64,000 nt of DNA. It comes from Ischnura elegans (lineage: Eukaryota; Arthropoda; Insecta; Odonata; Coenagrionidae). Under the pieces are notes generated by a model. It made no database searches, was not told the DNA's origin, and saw only the letters and a list, made by a program, of their open reading frames with translations. Each line of letters starts with the position of its first letter. The first letter of the stretch is position 1. The position numbers and the translations under genes were made by a program. The stretch spans positions 82,715,243 through 82,779,242 of the forward strand of contig NC_060248.1 of assembly GCF_921293095.1 (NCBI RefSeq). The letters run 5' to 3'. This document shows positions 47,801 through 57,882 of this stretch, piece by piece.

Positions 47801-50800
47801 GTTACTTACTGCAGTTGCTGTACTGAGGAGTCTCAGATCGAAACTCTCCAAAAGCCTTTTTTCATATCATATTTTTGATATTTATCATTTATGTGATTTA
47901 CTATTTCTTTTCTGATTTTCCCTGAAAATTGTTTATTACTGGGTGGAATTTTTGTTGTTTATCTTTAATAGAAGCTTGCCATTTACCATTCCTTTCGTTA
48001 TGATTTGCCTTGCTTTGAGTTTTAGAAGAGCATTTCAGATATCAAAAACGAAAAACATAATGCGCATGTAAGATTCAAAATTTAATATTTGCTGGTCAAT
48101 AAATATCAGACTTGTTTCTCAGCGAAAGCAATTATAATCTTAATTGCGCACCACGTTTTTCATTTTGATGTCTGAAATGCTCTTCTAAGACTTATTTTAA
48201 CTTTCTCACCAATCACATTTGAAATTTTCAATAATTTAAGATACCGTAGACTTTTATTTTCTTCTTTTTAATAAAACATGTTTTTTATAAAAATGCTATT
48301 TTTATACTTTAATATTATTTAAAGCTTTGGTCAATATTATTTTTCAATCTTTATGAAATCTTTTACTTAAGGCCTGGTTACACGGTACATTAACACGTGC
48401 AGGTTAATGTACGTTTGCGTGAATGATTTTGGTGGAACGGAACATGTGCGAATGCATGAACCAAATTAGAACAGGTTCTATTTTCCATTCATGCATTCAC
48501 ACAAGTTGGGTGGTTACACGGTGCATTTTGGCGTTCATTCTCGCGTTCATACATTTAGACATTAACCCATACGTGTTAATGTATCGTGTAACCAGGCATT
48601 TACAATGGGTGATTTTTATGCATGAAATTTACGAATGGGAAATCTAATTCGTATTTGTCTGCTTCTCCCTATTTTCTTGAATGCTATACATAGTTTAATT
48701 GTAATGGCACTCGGTTATTCCAGAATAAAATAGATAACAAATTTCTTAATTTATGATTGGTTAACCATTGAAAAATCATCTATAATTAATCAACAGTTAT
48801 TTCCCACCACTGATCATCATCTGTTAAGGTAGAGCAGATGCCCATACAAACTTCATGCATTACTTGTCAGCAAGTGAATAAAATAATCTACATTTTATGA
48901 AAGTGATTCTAATGCAAATATTAAGCCCGGAATAGCATTGCATTGCATTAAAATGCAAATATCTTGGTGATTTTGCGTCCTATTGTTTTTTTATTAAGAT
49001 CATGGAAAATATCAGAGAAGTGTCAACTTGTGCACAGGTAATATGCAACATGGTTAAATTGTAGCCAGAGGATTGGGAGTCTCTGTATTACTTTATTACA
49101 AGGTCTTGGGAACAAGATTATTTGTGCTTCCTTCAAGTGTAATTTTTAAAATGAAAGCAATGGCTGTATGTTCTGGGAGGTATTCTTTTTGGAACAAATT
49201 TTTTGTCCTCCTGGACATATTTTCTGTCTGACACACATGGAATCAATTATGTATTCTCATTTTTGCTTTATTTTTATTTAGCTGCTATGTACTTGGCTTT
49301 TTGCTGCAAATTTCTATGCTTCTGTTGTTTTTATTTTATATTTCCCTTCAATTCCAGCTGCTAGTGAGGAGGACATGTTGGAGAGGGCTTTGGCTATGTC
49401 TCTGGAAGGACCAAGCGCGACTCCACAACCAGCTGTGACTCCAGCAGCCGCCACCCCAGCTGCCCCCCACACTCCACAGGCTATTACGACCACAACTGGT
49501 AGCTCTGGACTCCCAGACTTTGATCATATGAGTGAAGAGGAGCAGATAGCATTTGCCATGCACATGTCGATGCAGGATGCGCGTAAGTAGCATAACAATA
49601 GGGTGGTTTCCTAATATTTTTTTTTTGCTTAAATCAAAAGATTATTACTCCTGGAGTACATATTTCACACTTTTAGATTTTTAAATGACTATATCTATTT
49701 TTTGCAATTAAATGAAAAGTGAAAATTTTCTTGCTCGCGAAAACGCGACGGCTAAGTATGAATGATGGGAAAACTCCGTGTGATGTCGTTTTGGTTCCCG
49801 CTGCCGCAAGTGAGGTGACCTTGGGGCTAGGCTTTGAGCGCTGATACGACGCAGGATGCTAGCAGGTAGCAGAGTACCCTGCTAGCTGGTAGCACTTGGC
49901 TTAAATAAGGATTATTAATACCTTATCAAACGAAGAAAACTTTCCGACCATAGGCAATTCTAATAGGTGAATATTTAGAGATGTTTCACTGAGCTCTGTG
50001 CCTCATGCATGCATTGGTCTCATCTCAGACGATGTAAAACCCCTAACTCCTATCTACTCGTATAGAAACTAGGTCCCTGTGATGTCACGTGGAGTGGCAT
50101 CGCATGGGCGCCAATCTGGCCTTTTTCAAATGCGGTTAAATTGACCATTGCCATTCGTCTAACTGGGATTTCTAAAACAAAATAATTTGAATATTATGAA
50201 TACACTAATGGTGGGTAACGAATCGCAATCAATGCCTTTCGTTTTCTTTGATGAAGGAAACTACCCTATTTTTGCACATAATAGCATGTATAGTACAGTA
50301 GACTACTGCTTTGCTGTGATTATCTATTCTACTGAAGTATTCATAAGTTGAATTCAGCTGTTTTCTTGAAAGTATTTATTCATGTTGTAAGGCCTCTACA
50401 TAAATCTATGGGAGGGGTAAAAGAGTAACTAGTTGATGATTTAAAGACTTTTATTATTGTTAGTTGAAGAGCTTCTTTGCTGTAAGTTCTAGTTTTCTTT
50501 AGTGAAAGTCCCATTTTTGATATTACAGGTAGTTTGAAAAGACCCGTAAATAAAGATGGCCTAACTATGTAGTTCCATGTGAAATTCACATGATTGCTAT
50601 TAGGAAAAATTCCCCTGAACTGGTTATCGAACTGCAGACCTTTGGCTATCTGGGTCGTTGGCCAGACTTCTTTGATATCCAGGTTCCTGATTTCCCATGG
50701 AGTTGCTTTCGTGAAAATTGACAGTTACAGGAAGAGGTCCAGGGGAGTAATTCGCATGGCAATTCATATGGATTTCCCTGCCGTTCTATCAGCAGGATGG

Positions 50801-51526
50801 AAATATATATAGAATAAGTTCAACTTGGCAAGAGATAGAAAGTCACACTTCTTTCATTTTCACTCAGTCAGTGATTCAGCTTGATGCTTGATTTGGATAG
50901 GTGAGGGAAGAACTCACCCGGGACATAACCACATGAATTTGCACATTTAGGGTTGGGAAGCCTGTTCTTTTTTCTGGGCCACTCCACACTTGATTTTTAT
51001 TGGAGTTACTTGAAAGTTACACTCAGGCTGGAACCAGGGACTATTTTATCAGTAATCCAATGATCAACCCATTGGGCTAAAATTTCCCTTTTACTCCTAT
51101 ATCAATTTTTTAATTAATGAACCAAGAACTTCTGTGAGAAATAATGACTTGGTGGGGTTACCATTGTTTTCTGTTGCAGAGGACCAAGCCATCAAAGTAG
51201 ATTCCCCTGGGAAGAGCAGGAGTGGTGAAACACCCATGGAAGTGGAAGCGTCAGGTGGTGATGATCCCGCTGGCGATGGCGAGGATGACATATCCGAGGT
51301 GATGAGTGATCCTGACTTCCTTCAGAGTGTCTTAGAGAACCTGCCAGGAGTAGACCCCCATGACGAGGCTGTCAGGCAGGTTGTGGGTGCAGCAATTGCA
51401 GAGAAGGAATCTAAAGAGGGAGGTGGCAAGAAGGAGAAGCGTGGGGAGGCGTCGTCTTCCTCGTCCTCCCAGGATAAGAATGACAAGAAAGGATCATCTG
51501 ATCATGAGAGAGGGAAGCGAAAGTAG
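38842..51526 (+). CDS. PSMD4: 26S proteasome non-ATPase regulatory subunit 4 (Rpn10/S5a), nine exons
   Basis: Exons 38842-38867, 39007-39147, 39223-39334, 41416-41571, 44272-44403, 45250-45336, 46848-47001, 49358-49582 and 51180-51526 join without a phase break into 1380 nt (459 residues). Residues 1-190 form the VWA domain that docks on the 19S regulatory particle (start [52 protein letters not shown]). Three UIM-like helices follow: [14 protein letters not shown] (213-226), [15 protein letters not shown] (273-287) and [15 protein letters not shown] (330-344); they bind polyubiquitin for delivery to the proteasome. A conserved [17 protein letters not shown] (388-404) and a basic, serine-rich tail follow. 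Vertebrate Rpn10 has about 377-380 residues and two UIMs; a longer, three-UIM form is known in Drosophila. All introns are GT..AG. Confidence 0.96.
39007..39147 (+). CDS. PSMD4: PSMD4 exon 2
   Basis: Encodes residues 9-56 (both end codons split), the first part of the VWA domain: [20 protein letters not shown] and [10 protein letters not shown]. Acceptor TTTTCAG, donor AA|GTGAGT. Confidence 0.94.
39223..39334 (+). CDS. PSMD4: PSMD4 exon 3
   Basis: Encodes residues 56-93, VWA domain ([28 protein letters not shown]). It follows a 75-bp intron, the shortest in the gene. Acceptor TTTTTAG, donor CAT|GTGAGT. Confidence 0.94.
41416..41571 (+). CDS. PSMD4: PSMD4 exon 4
   Basis: Encodes residues 94-145, the most conserved part of the VWA domain ([40 protein letters not shown]). 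Acceptor TTGCAG, donor GAG|GTGAGT. Reading through the donor stops after 12 codons. Confidence 0.95.
44272..44403 (+). CDS. PSMD4: PSMD4 exon 5
   Basis: Encodes residues 146-189, the end of the VWA domain ([38 protein letters not shown]). Acceptor ATTCACAG, donor CAG|GTTAGT. It has no initiating ATG, so it is missed by simple ORF calling. Confidence 0.94.
45250..45336 (+). CDS. PSMD4: PSMD4 exon 6
   Basis: Encodes residues 190-218: a glycine-rich linker ([15 protein letters not shown]) and the start of UIM 1 ([10 protein letters not shown]). Acceptor TTCATTCAG, donor TTG|GTAAGT. UIM 1 is split by this intron. Confidence 0.93.
46848..47001 (+). CDS. PSMD4: PSMD4 exon 7
   Basis: Encodes residues 219-269 plus one base: the rest of UIM 1 ([19 protein letters not shown]) and a threonine- and proline-rich linker. 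Acceptor AACACAG, donor T|GTGAGT. Confidence 0.92.
48023..48187. repeat. Foldback MITE in PSMD4 intron 7
   Basis: The first 43 bases, starting TAGAAGAGCATTTCAGA, are repeated inverted at the end (TCTGAAATGCTCTTCTA), with TATGCGCA-like arm tips around an AT-rich centre. About 165 bp, with TA at each end compatible with a TA target. Confidence 0.72.
48369..48600. repeat. MITE in PSMD4 intron 7 (GCCTGGTTACACG termini)
   Basis: Termini AAGGCCTGGTTACACGG and, inverted, AATGCCTGGTTACACGA continue into matching GTACATTAACACGT and ACATTAACACGTATG arms of about 35-40 bp. The middle (GCGAATGCATGAA...AAATTAGAAC) is shared with the element at 54025-54260. Confidence 0.78.
49358..49582 (+). CDS. PSMD4: PSMD4 exon 8
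   Basis: Encodes residues 270-344 plus one base: the middle UIM-like helix ([13 protein letters not shown]), an alanine-, threonine- and proline-rich spacer and the last UIM ([17 protein letters not shown]). Acceptor TTCCAG, donor C|GTAAGT. A 0.67-kb transposon begins 16 bp into the following intron. Confidence 0.92.
49598..50270. mobile_element. 0.67-kb TIR element, copy 1, in PSMD4 intron 8
   Basis: Starts ATAGGGTGGTTTCCTA and ends with the inverted TGAAGGAAACTACCCTAT, giving TIRs of about 15 bp. The whole length is nearly collinear with 61296-61952 (about 85-90% alike by eye). It has no transposase. Contains CTAGCAGGTAGCAGAGTACC and GTGATGTCACGTGGAGTGG blocks common to both copies. Begins 16 bp after a PSMD4 donor site. 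Confidence 0.85.
50985..51092 (-). mobile_element. Possible tRNA-derived SINE, minus strand, in PSMD4 intron 8
   Basis: The minus strand from 51092 reads TTTTAGCCCAATGGGTTGATC (box A-like) and about 30 bases on CCTGGTTCCAGCC (box B-like). It lies 90 bp before the last PSMD4 exon, on the antisense strand. No target duplication was found. Confidence 0.45.
51180..51526 (+). CDS. PSMD4: PSMD4 exon 9 (terminal)
   Basis: Encodes residues 345-459 and TAG: an acidic linker, [20 protein letters not shown] and a lysine- and serine-rich tail. Acceptor TTGCAG. The tail is longer than in vertebrate orthologues. Confidence 0.93.
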
Positions 51527-51795
51527 ATTCAATAGGTCAATTTAAGTGTTGCTTATATTATAAAGGTATGAAATTATTGCTCCAATTGCTTATGAGTGAA
51601 TCATTTGCATCAACAACTGGCTAGAAAGGAAACTGTCGGTGGGGTACAGAGTTCTTGTATGTTATTACGTGATACTTCTTTGCTTTGTAATACTGAATGT
51701 TTTTGTCAATGGAATGCTCTTTTGATTTGGTGAATTTCACTGAGAAATTACCATCTTAACTGTTTACCTTGACTGTTAAGATGAAACTTTGAAAT

Positions 51796-51924
51796 AATAA
51801 AGGAACTCATTTATGATAACAAAATTCTATTTTTTTGGAAAGGAAGCTTACTTAGTTTCTCCATTGCCATGATTATCAAATTAGCTAATTATTCAGTATT
51901 GTGTTTAACATGAAGTTTAATAAA
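51796..51924 (+). terminator. Candidate polyadenylation signals of PSMD4
   Basis: AATAAA occurs at 51796-51801 and at 51919-51924, 270 and 393 bases after the stop. Which is used cannot be told from sequence. Confidence 0.6.
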
Positions 51925-51926
51925 GT

Positions 51927-52360
51927 TGAAATGATATGAATCAATATCTAATATTTTTTTAGCACTCTTTGATTTAGGTTTTTAACAGCAATGAGTTTTA
52001 GATATGGATGCGAGAGTACTAAAAAATTCTAGTTGAGTTGAGTATTTGCTACTCCAATCAAGTGCTTTGAGTACCATTATGAATGTCGAGTCAAGTAGTT
52101 GCAGTTAAAGAGTTTTCGAGGACATTAGGTTCAGAAATCTACCAACAAGAAGTGCTATCATCAAATTTCTGTAAGAATATTGTTTGGAGATTTAATAAAT
52201 CGTTTATTGTGTTGGCCTGGGAGTTTCAGCTTGCTTTATAAGTTGCAGTCAACTACTGTAACAGTCGACGTGGGTGCCGAATACATTTACATCTGTGGTG
52301 GAGGCCAACCCTCTTCGGATTCAGCAGCATGATCAGAGTGTACCCGAGCATTGCTCATAC
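51927..52360. other. No gene recognised downstream of PSMD4
   Basis: AT-rich DNA, with the slightly GC-richer 52260-52360 next to the PLE end pair. No exon or RNA gene recognised. Confidence 0.4.
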
Positions 52361-52590
52361 TGAACAATAAAAAGTTATGGTACTTTTTCACATGATTTTT
52401 TCAATACGACCGGTTTCGTCGCAGAGGCGACATCATCAGGTACAGAAATCGTTATAATAACAGTTATTTTGTTGTTGTTTATCTGGTTGCTATTACGCGT
52501 TGGTAGGGGAGGGTTGCGTTGGGGTTGCGACGAAACGTTGGGGTCGCATTGAATAACGTGTGAAAAAGTACCGTAACTTTTTATTGTTCA
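52361..52590. mobile_element. Inverted pair of Penelope-like element 3' ends
   Basis: 52361-52422 and 52527-52590 are inverted copies. The outer 34 bases (TGAACAATAAAAAGTTA...) differ at only two positions, and the arms continue inward to GCGACGAAAC. On the minus strand a complete hammerhead and a short proline-rich PLE coding end (readable as PTQPSPTNA) are present; the plus-strand arm holds only the 3' half of the ribozyme. The size is 230 bp. Confidence 0.72.
52404..52443 (-). ncRNA. Hammerhead ribozyme motif, core intact
   Basis: On the minus strand: GTAC (52443-52440), CTGATGA, T, GTCGC-CTCT-GCGAC (helix II), GAA, ACCGGT (palindromic helix III), C (cleavage position), GTAT (pairs with GTAC through one G-T wobble). 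All core residues are conserved and it differs from the 26-kb copy by compensatory changes in helices II and III. Confidence 0.78.
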
Positions 52591-54024
52591 GAATGGATTT
52601 TCATGAAGTAAAGCCAGAAACAATCGAGTTTATTGCTCATACTTTCTTATGTGATGCATACTTGATGCCCTACCCTGGTTTCCTGACTTTACCACTGAGA
52701 GAATACGTAAAAAGTTTTGAGATTTCTGTTAAAAAATTGTATATTTTAGGTTTTAGTGGACAATGTAGGATTTTCCTGTGGTTCAGGGCACAGGTGGTGG
52801 CATCTTTTAACTTATATGAGTACTGTGTAGGCTTGATGCTAATTGCTGTTTATTCCTTTGTTGAGATTTTGATTCCTTCTTGAGTGTACAAAATTAGAGT
52901 TGCTAAGGTAGAGTGAGAAATAGATAATAGGTTATTTTGGTCTACAAAATTAAAGCCAGGTTCTATCGTTTGTTCATTTTGTCCACTTCAATTCCACAAA
53001 GATTCAAGATTCATAAAAATTTTGATATACATAATTCTTAATAAAATTCCTAAGTTTCCCATATCTTGCAATTTTGGCAAGAAAGTACTTCTCCAGCTAC
53101 ACAAGTGTGTAGCGAAAGGCAATTTTCTGCAGGCAGTAGTACCATAACATGGAGACAATGAAACCTACTACCTGAACTGGCAGAAAAATTTACAAATAAA
53201 CAATTCTGCCTGAGAATTTGAAACTATTAATTCTTACATAATTCATTTGTCTCATATAATCTTTTATTACAATAGCGCAAATGCCTTAACTCAGGGCTTT
53301 TTCTAGCAGTTTGGATACACATTTAAATTTACCAAAGTATCGACGTATGTATTACTAGAGGTTTATTCAGTTCAATTGTGCTTAAGGTACTGTTTAAGAC
53401 GTTAATTTTCATTCATCTCCTATGTCTGCCACAATTACCATCAACGTTCCACATCATCTTTTCCAGAACTAGTGATCAGCGTAGAAAATTCTCGAGGGGA
53501 TTGGAAAAATGGGAATACATATGTTGGTGCATGCATTGTCATATTGCCTAGTCCAGAATTTTCCATACTTGATAGGAGATCTAAAAGTACCTACTTGTTG
53601 CACATCCCTAGTTTCAGGCTTCATTTCCCATGAGTTGTGTTACATCTGGTCGTTCAGAGCGCTGATCTTCTTTTCAGTTGTTAAAGGAGAAGTGGAGCAT
53701 GTATCTGAATAGGACGATATTTCCGCTGCATTGGAATTTTTTCAAACATTTTTGATATTTTTGGTAGGAGAGGGAGAAAAATCCTTTCCTCTACTGCCTT
53801 TCAGCTGTGCAACCTCTCATGGTAGATGGCATTGTACCACCTATGAAACTCTTCACTGCCAAAACTCCATTGGTAATATACTGCTATGAGAGTTCATCTA
53901 TGTAAGCATAGGAAATTACTTTTTGATCCATCCCTAATTGACATATTGATGGGAATTTAATTTGCCAATTGTCATAAAATCTTTAAATTTGCAGTTTTTT
54001 GTTTCCTGAATGAGAAAGTTGTCT
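52591..54024. other. No gene recognised
   Basis: AT-rich. The frames at 52560-52883 and 53509-53712 show no domain, and the first overlaps the PLE end. Confidence 0.4.
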
Positions 54025-54260
54025 AAAGGCCGTTTTACACGGGGCACGGAATTGCACAGGTTAGAGCTGTATTAATTTCTAAAATGACTTGGAATTATGC
54101 GAATGCATGAATGAAATTAGAACGGGCTATTTTGCCGTCTTGCATCCACGCATTCTTGCATGTGTTCTAGCAATTCACCGCTTTACACGACTCAATTTTG
54201 ATTGTGCCTTCGCACATACGTCAGATTGCGCGATTCCATGTAGTGTTTAAAACAGCCTTA
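54025..54260. repeat. MITE related to the one at 48369-48600
   Basis: Termini AAGGCCGTTTTACACGG and inverted AAGGCTGTTTTAAACAC; the internal GCGAATGCATGAATG...AAATTAGAACGGGCTATTTT matches the 48.4-kb element. About 236 bp, no coding capacity. Confidence 0.65.
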
Positions 54261-54623
54261 AGAGAATATCTCAATTATACACCTTTTTTGGTGGGAGAAA
54301 TGTTTTAGGCTTGTTTCCTGAGGGTCAGCTCAGAAGAATCCACCTTTTGGTAGCTTGAAGTTTTTCTTTCAAGTCCCAGAATTCAGGCAGAAGGGTCATT
54401 TCCTTGCAGAAATTAAATGAAAATGAACCATTTGAGAGAAGTCTAAAAGTAACTGACTTGGGTCCATGTTAGAGGCTAATGAGTAGTCACTAGCACAAAC
54501 TCTCTGGGAATGTGGAAAGGGAGGAGGGCCAGCACATTGCCTATCTTCTGTACCAGCCACCCCTGGCCCAGAGAATGTTGGAAAACCATTCCAATTATAT
54601 TTTGGCCAGCATGAAGATATTGT

Positions 54624-56536
54624 GTTCAGAAAAAGCCATGGATCACGGATAAAATGCTAGACCTCATTGAAGAATGGAGAAAGTATAAGAATACGAATAC
54701 TGAGGAAGGACAGGCTTGCTACAAGAGAATAAGGAACGAGATTTGCCGCCAAGCAAGGAAAGCCAGAGAAGCGTGGATGAGGACCATATGTGAGGACGTA
54801 CAAAATAACCTCGTGAAAGGGAAAGTGGAAGCTGCCTATAGAACAGTAAGGAACCATTTCAAGGAACGAAACACAAAATGTAATAGCATAAGGGACGGGA
54901 ATGGAAACATTCTAATTGAAAACGAAGACAAAGCCGAGAGATGGAAGGAATACCTGGAGGAATTGTACAACGGGAGCAAACTTAGCTCAAAAGTTCTCCA
55001 AGAGGAAAGTGAAGTTGAAAAGGATGACATTGGAGCAAGCATCTTAAGATTGGAATTTGACGCTGCAGTAAGAGACCTGCGAAAGAATAAGGCCCCAGGA
55101 ATAGATGACATTCCAGCAGAGTTAATAAAAAATGCAGGAGAAAAGGTCTTAACTCAACTGTATAAAACTATCTGCGATATATACTCAACAGGAGATTTAC
55201 CTAATGACTTCGAGAAGAACATCATCATTTCCATACCCAAAAAGAAGAGAGCTGAGAAGTACGAAGAATTTAGGACCTGACGACACATGCGTCGAAGATT
55301 CTGACAAGAATAATTTACAGGAGAATTGAACGAAGAGCAGAAGAATTCCTGGATGAGGACCAATTCGGATTTAGGAAAAGCAGGGGCACAAGGGAAGCAA
55401 TTTTGGCTCTTAGGATGATCATAGAGAAGAGAATGGAGAAAAGCAAACCGACCTTCATAGCATTTGTCGATTTAGAGAAGGCCTTTGATAACGTGGAATG
55501 GAATTCAATGCTTAGAATTTTGAAAGAAATCGGCGTACTTTACAATGATCGTAGAATTATTCATAGTTTGTATAAAAACCAAGTAGCTGTGATCAAATGT
55601 GGACCAAACGGTGCAGAAGCAAGAAAAAGAAAAGGGGTGAGACAAGGTTATGCGCTTTCCCCCTTAATTTTTAATGTTTACATAGAGAAAGCCATCAACG
55701 AAATCAAGCAGAAAGCTTCGGGTGTCAATATCCACGGAGAAAAAATTAGTATGCTGCGATTTGCTGACACAGTCATAGCCGAGACAGAGAAGGATTTGAA
55801 GAAGACGTTGACAAACATGGAAAGGACAATGGCCAGATATCAGCTGAAAATCAACGAAAAGAAGACAAAGATATTAGTTTGCAGCAATAGAGAGGAGGCT
55901 AAAACAAACATCAACCTAGGAAAGCATAAGCTTGAAGAGGTGAATGAGTTCTCTTACCTGGGAAGCCGAATTACCAGTGATGGACGGAGCAAGAAAGAAA
56001 TACACAGTAGAATAGCTCAGGCGAAGAGGGCTATCTACAAAAAGAAGAATCTTCTTACAGCTGAAAATACCAGCATAGAAGTAAGGAAACAATTCATCAG
56101 ATGCTACATATGGAGTATGTTTCTCTATGGAAGCGAGGCTTGGACGTTGACAGCAGCAGAGAAGTCAAGAGTGGAAGCATTCGAAATGTGGTGCTACCGA
56201 AGAATGATGAAGATAAAATGGATTGACCGTGTGAGTAACCAGGAAGTGCTAAGGAGAATGGGAGAAAAGAGAAGCCTCCTAAAAACATTAAGCAGAAGAA
56301 GGGACAACTTAGTTGGCCACATTTTGAGGCACGATGGTCTGATGAAGACAATCGTTGAAGGACAAGTGGAAGGGAAAAAGGGCAAGGGACGGCCCCGAAT
56401 GAGTTATATAGGTCAGGTTATAAAGGATGTAAAAGAGAATAAATATGTAGCTATGAAGAGATTAGCAGATAGGAGAGAGAAATGGAGAGCTGCGTCAAAC
56501 CAATCTTAGGATTGTTGACTAATGATGATGATGATG
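54624..56536 (+). pseudogene. 5'-truncated LINE (APE/RTE-like RT) with 13-bp target-site duplication
   Basis: Two frames encode non-LTR RT. 54624-55280 has PWITDKMLDLIEEWRKYKN, the EN-RT linker and RKNKAPGIDDIPAELIKNAG (RT motif 1). 55320-56509 has DQFGFRKSRGTREAI, FVDLEKAFDNVEW (motif A), RKGVRQGYALSPLIFNVYIE, LRFADTVIAETEKDL (motif C) and the C-terminal EAFEMWCYRRMMKIKWIDRV and KGKGRPRMSYIGQV. A deletion of about 7 bp near 55278 shifts the frame, and motif C has lost the second aspartate through a 6-nt deletion, so it is inactive. The tail is (ATG)n. ATGAAGATATTGT occurs at 54611-54623 and 56537-56549. Endonuclease missing by 5' truncation. Confidence 0.93.
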
Positions 56537-56759
56537 ATGAAGATATTGTTCTGATGTAAAATCAGAGAATAATATGTATACCTAGGCTATATGTACAACA
56601 GAAAAGCTTGGATCTATCTTAGCCAATGAGATATTTTACCAGTTTTAAGGAGACTGAGGGTTTTCGAAGCTAGAAGCTTGTCTTAACAAAAAGGAAGATA
56701 TTAAATGGTGAAAAATGTTGACAAAAAAGGCCTTGATTAAAAAAGTATGCACAAGGTTT

Positions 56760-56840
56760 ATTGTATTTTGTGTAGTTTTATTTTGTATTGTATTTAGTTT
56801 AGTTTTATTTTTTATTGTATTTAGTGTAGTTTTATTTTGG
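56760..56840. repeat. 27-bp minisatellite, three copies
   Basis: Three 27-base units each begin ATTGTATTT and contain GTAGTTTTATTT or TTAGTTTTATTT. No further copies. Confidence 0.75.
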
Positions 56841-56989
56841 TACAACCCTAAATTTCAAGACTTCTCATGTTAAAAATACGTTTTCACTTCACCCTTTCCT
56901 CCTACCAACTAATTGATTCGTTGGGATACAATGAGTCCCATCTCCAATGGAATCACCAAGTCCCATGATGTACCGTCCTCGACCACTGC

Positions 56990-57239
56990 CAGTGGCGTAG
57001 CCAGGGGGGTCTGGAACCCCCCCAAAATATAAAACCACAATTATTTTCCTTCATAAAAGAAAACAAAATGAAAAATAATGAATACACCAATTAATTCTTT
57101 AACAAATGAAGTTTTTTTGATTATGAAAAGTGTTAATATTAGTTAAAACCCTCTACCAGGTATCCTTTTTTTTTCGAAAGTTTTCCCCCCTGCTTTTGGA
57201 CCCCCCTGCCCCCGAACAAAATTCCTGGCCACGCCACTG
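56990..57239. mobile_element. hAT-type MITE (CAGTGGCGTAGCCAGG termini)
   Basis: Begins CAGTGGCGTAGCCAGG and ends with the inverted CCTGGCCACGCCACTG (one or two mismatches). Subterminal G-runs and C-runs flank an AT-rich centre. 250 bp. No 8-bp target duplication is visible, so it may be mutated or recombined. Confidence 0.72.
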
Positions 57240-57599
57240 ATTCCTGGCCTCACCTTTTTACCCTTTCTTACCCAGAGCTGCTTCTGCAAGAAATTAAATT
57301 TCAAGACGTCTCATGTTAAAAATGTGAAAATTTTGTACTCAATCATAATCACAGTGGCAGCTACATATTTATTATTAAACTTTACAGCACTAAAGAACAC
57401 ATAGTTCACTTTCTTGAATAGAGCCGAAAATTGTACATTTTTAATGTGTCTTAGATGCAACATAGGGCTATAATAGGTTAAAGTCGAGCATATCTTGTAA
57501 AAATACATGAAACAGTTCTCCAGTAAGGCTCTGTTTTGATGAGTGGGAGACCATGAGTAACAAGAATTTAGGCAAATCTTAAGTGGAACATTATCACAA

Positions 57600-57720
57600 T
57601 TACGCTGGCTTAACTGAGTTGATTTGGAGTTACTTTCTAAAAAATGAACTCCAACTTAAGCTGAACTTGTTTGGGATTTGAACCACTGGTGAAGAGTTGA
57701 GGATTCAGGATTGAGTCAGG
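57600..57720 (-). repeat. Possible SINE fragment
   Basis: The minus strand has GTGGTTCAAATCCC, a good pol III B box, followed by AAGTAACTCCAA, also found after the B-box-like motif of the 51-kb candidate. No convincing A box. Confidence 0.3.
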
Positions 57721-57882
57721 TTCTACAATATACCCTTTTGTCTCAATACAGAATAAGAATATAACCGCAAATATCAATAATGGCTGCTATTAATTGAACA
57801 CTCTGCCTGTATGTGCCCCAATTGTCTTATTGTTTCTTTTCACCCCCTTCCATATACATATATAAACAACACCATCTATGAG

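Noticed and set aside
56990-57239. 8-bp target duplication for this MITE
   Set aside because: The flanking octamers ACCACTGC and ATTCCTGG do not match, so only the TIRs support the call.
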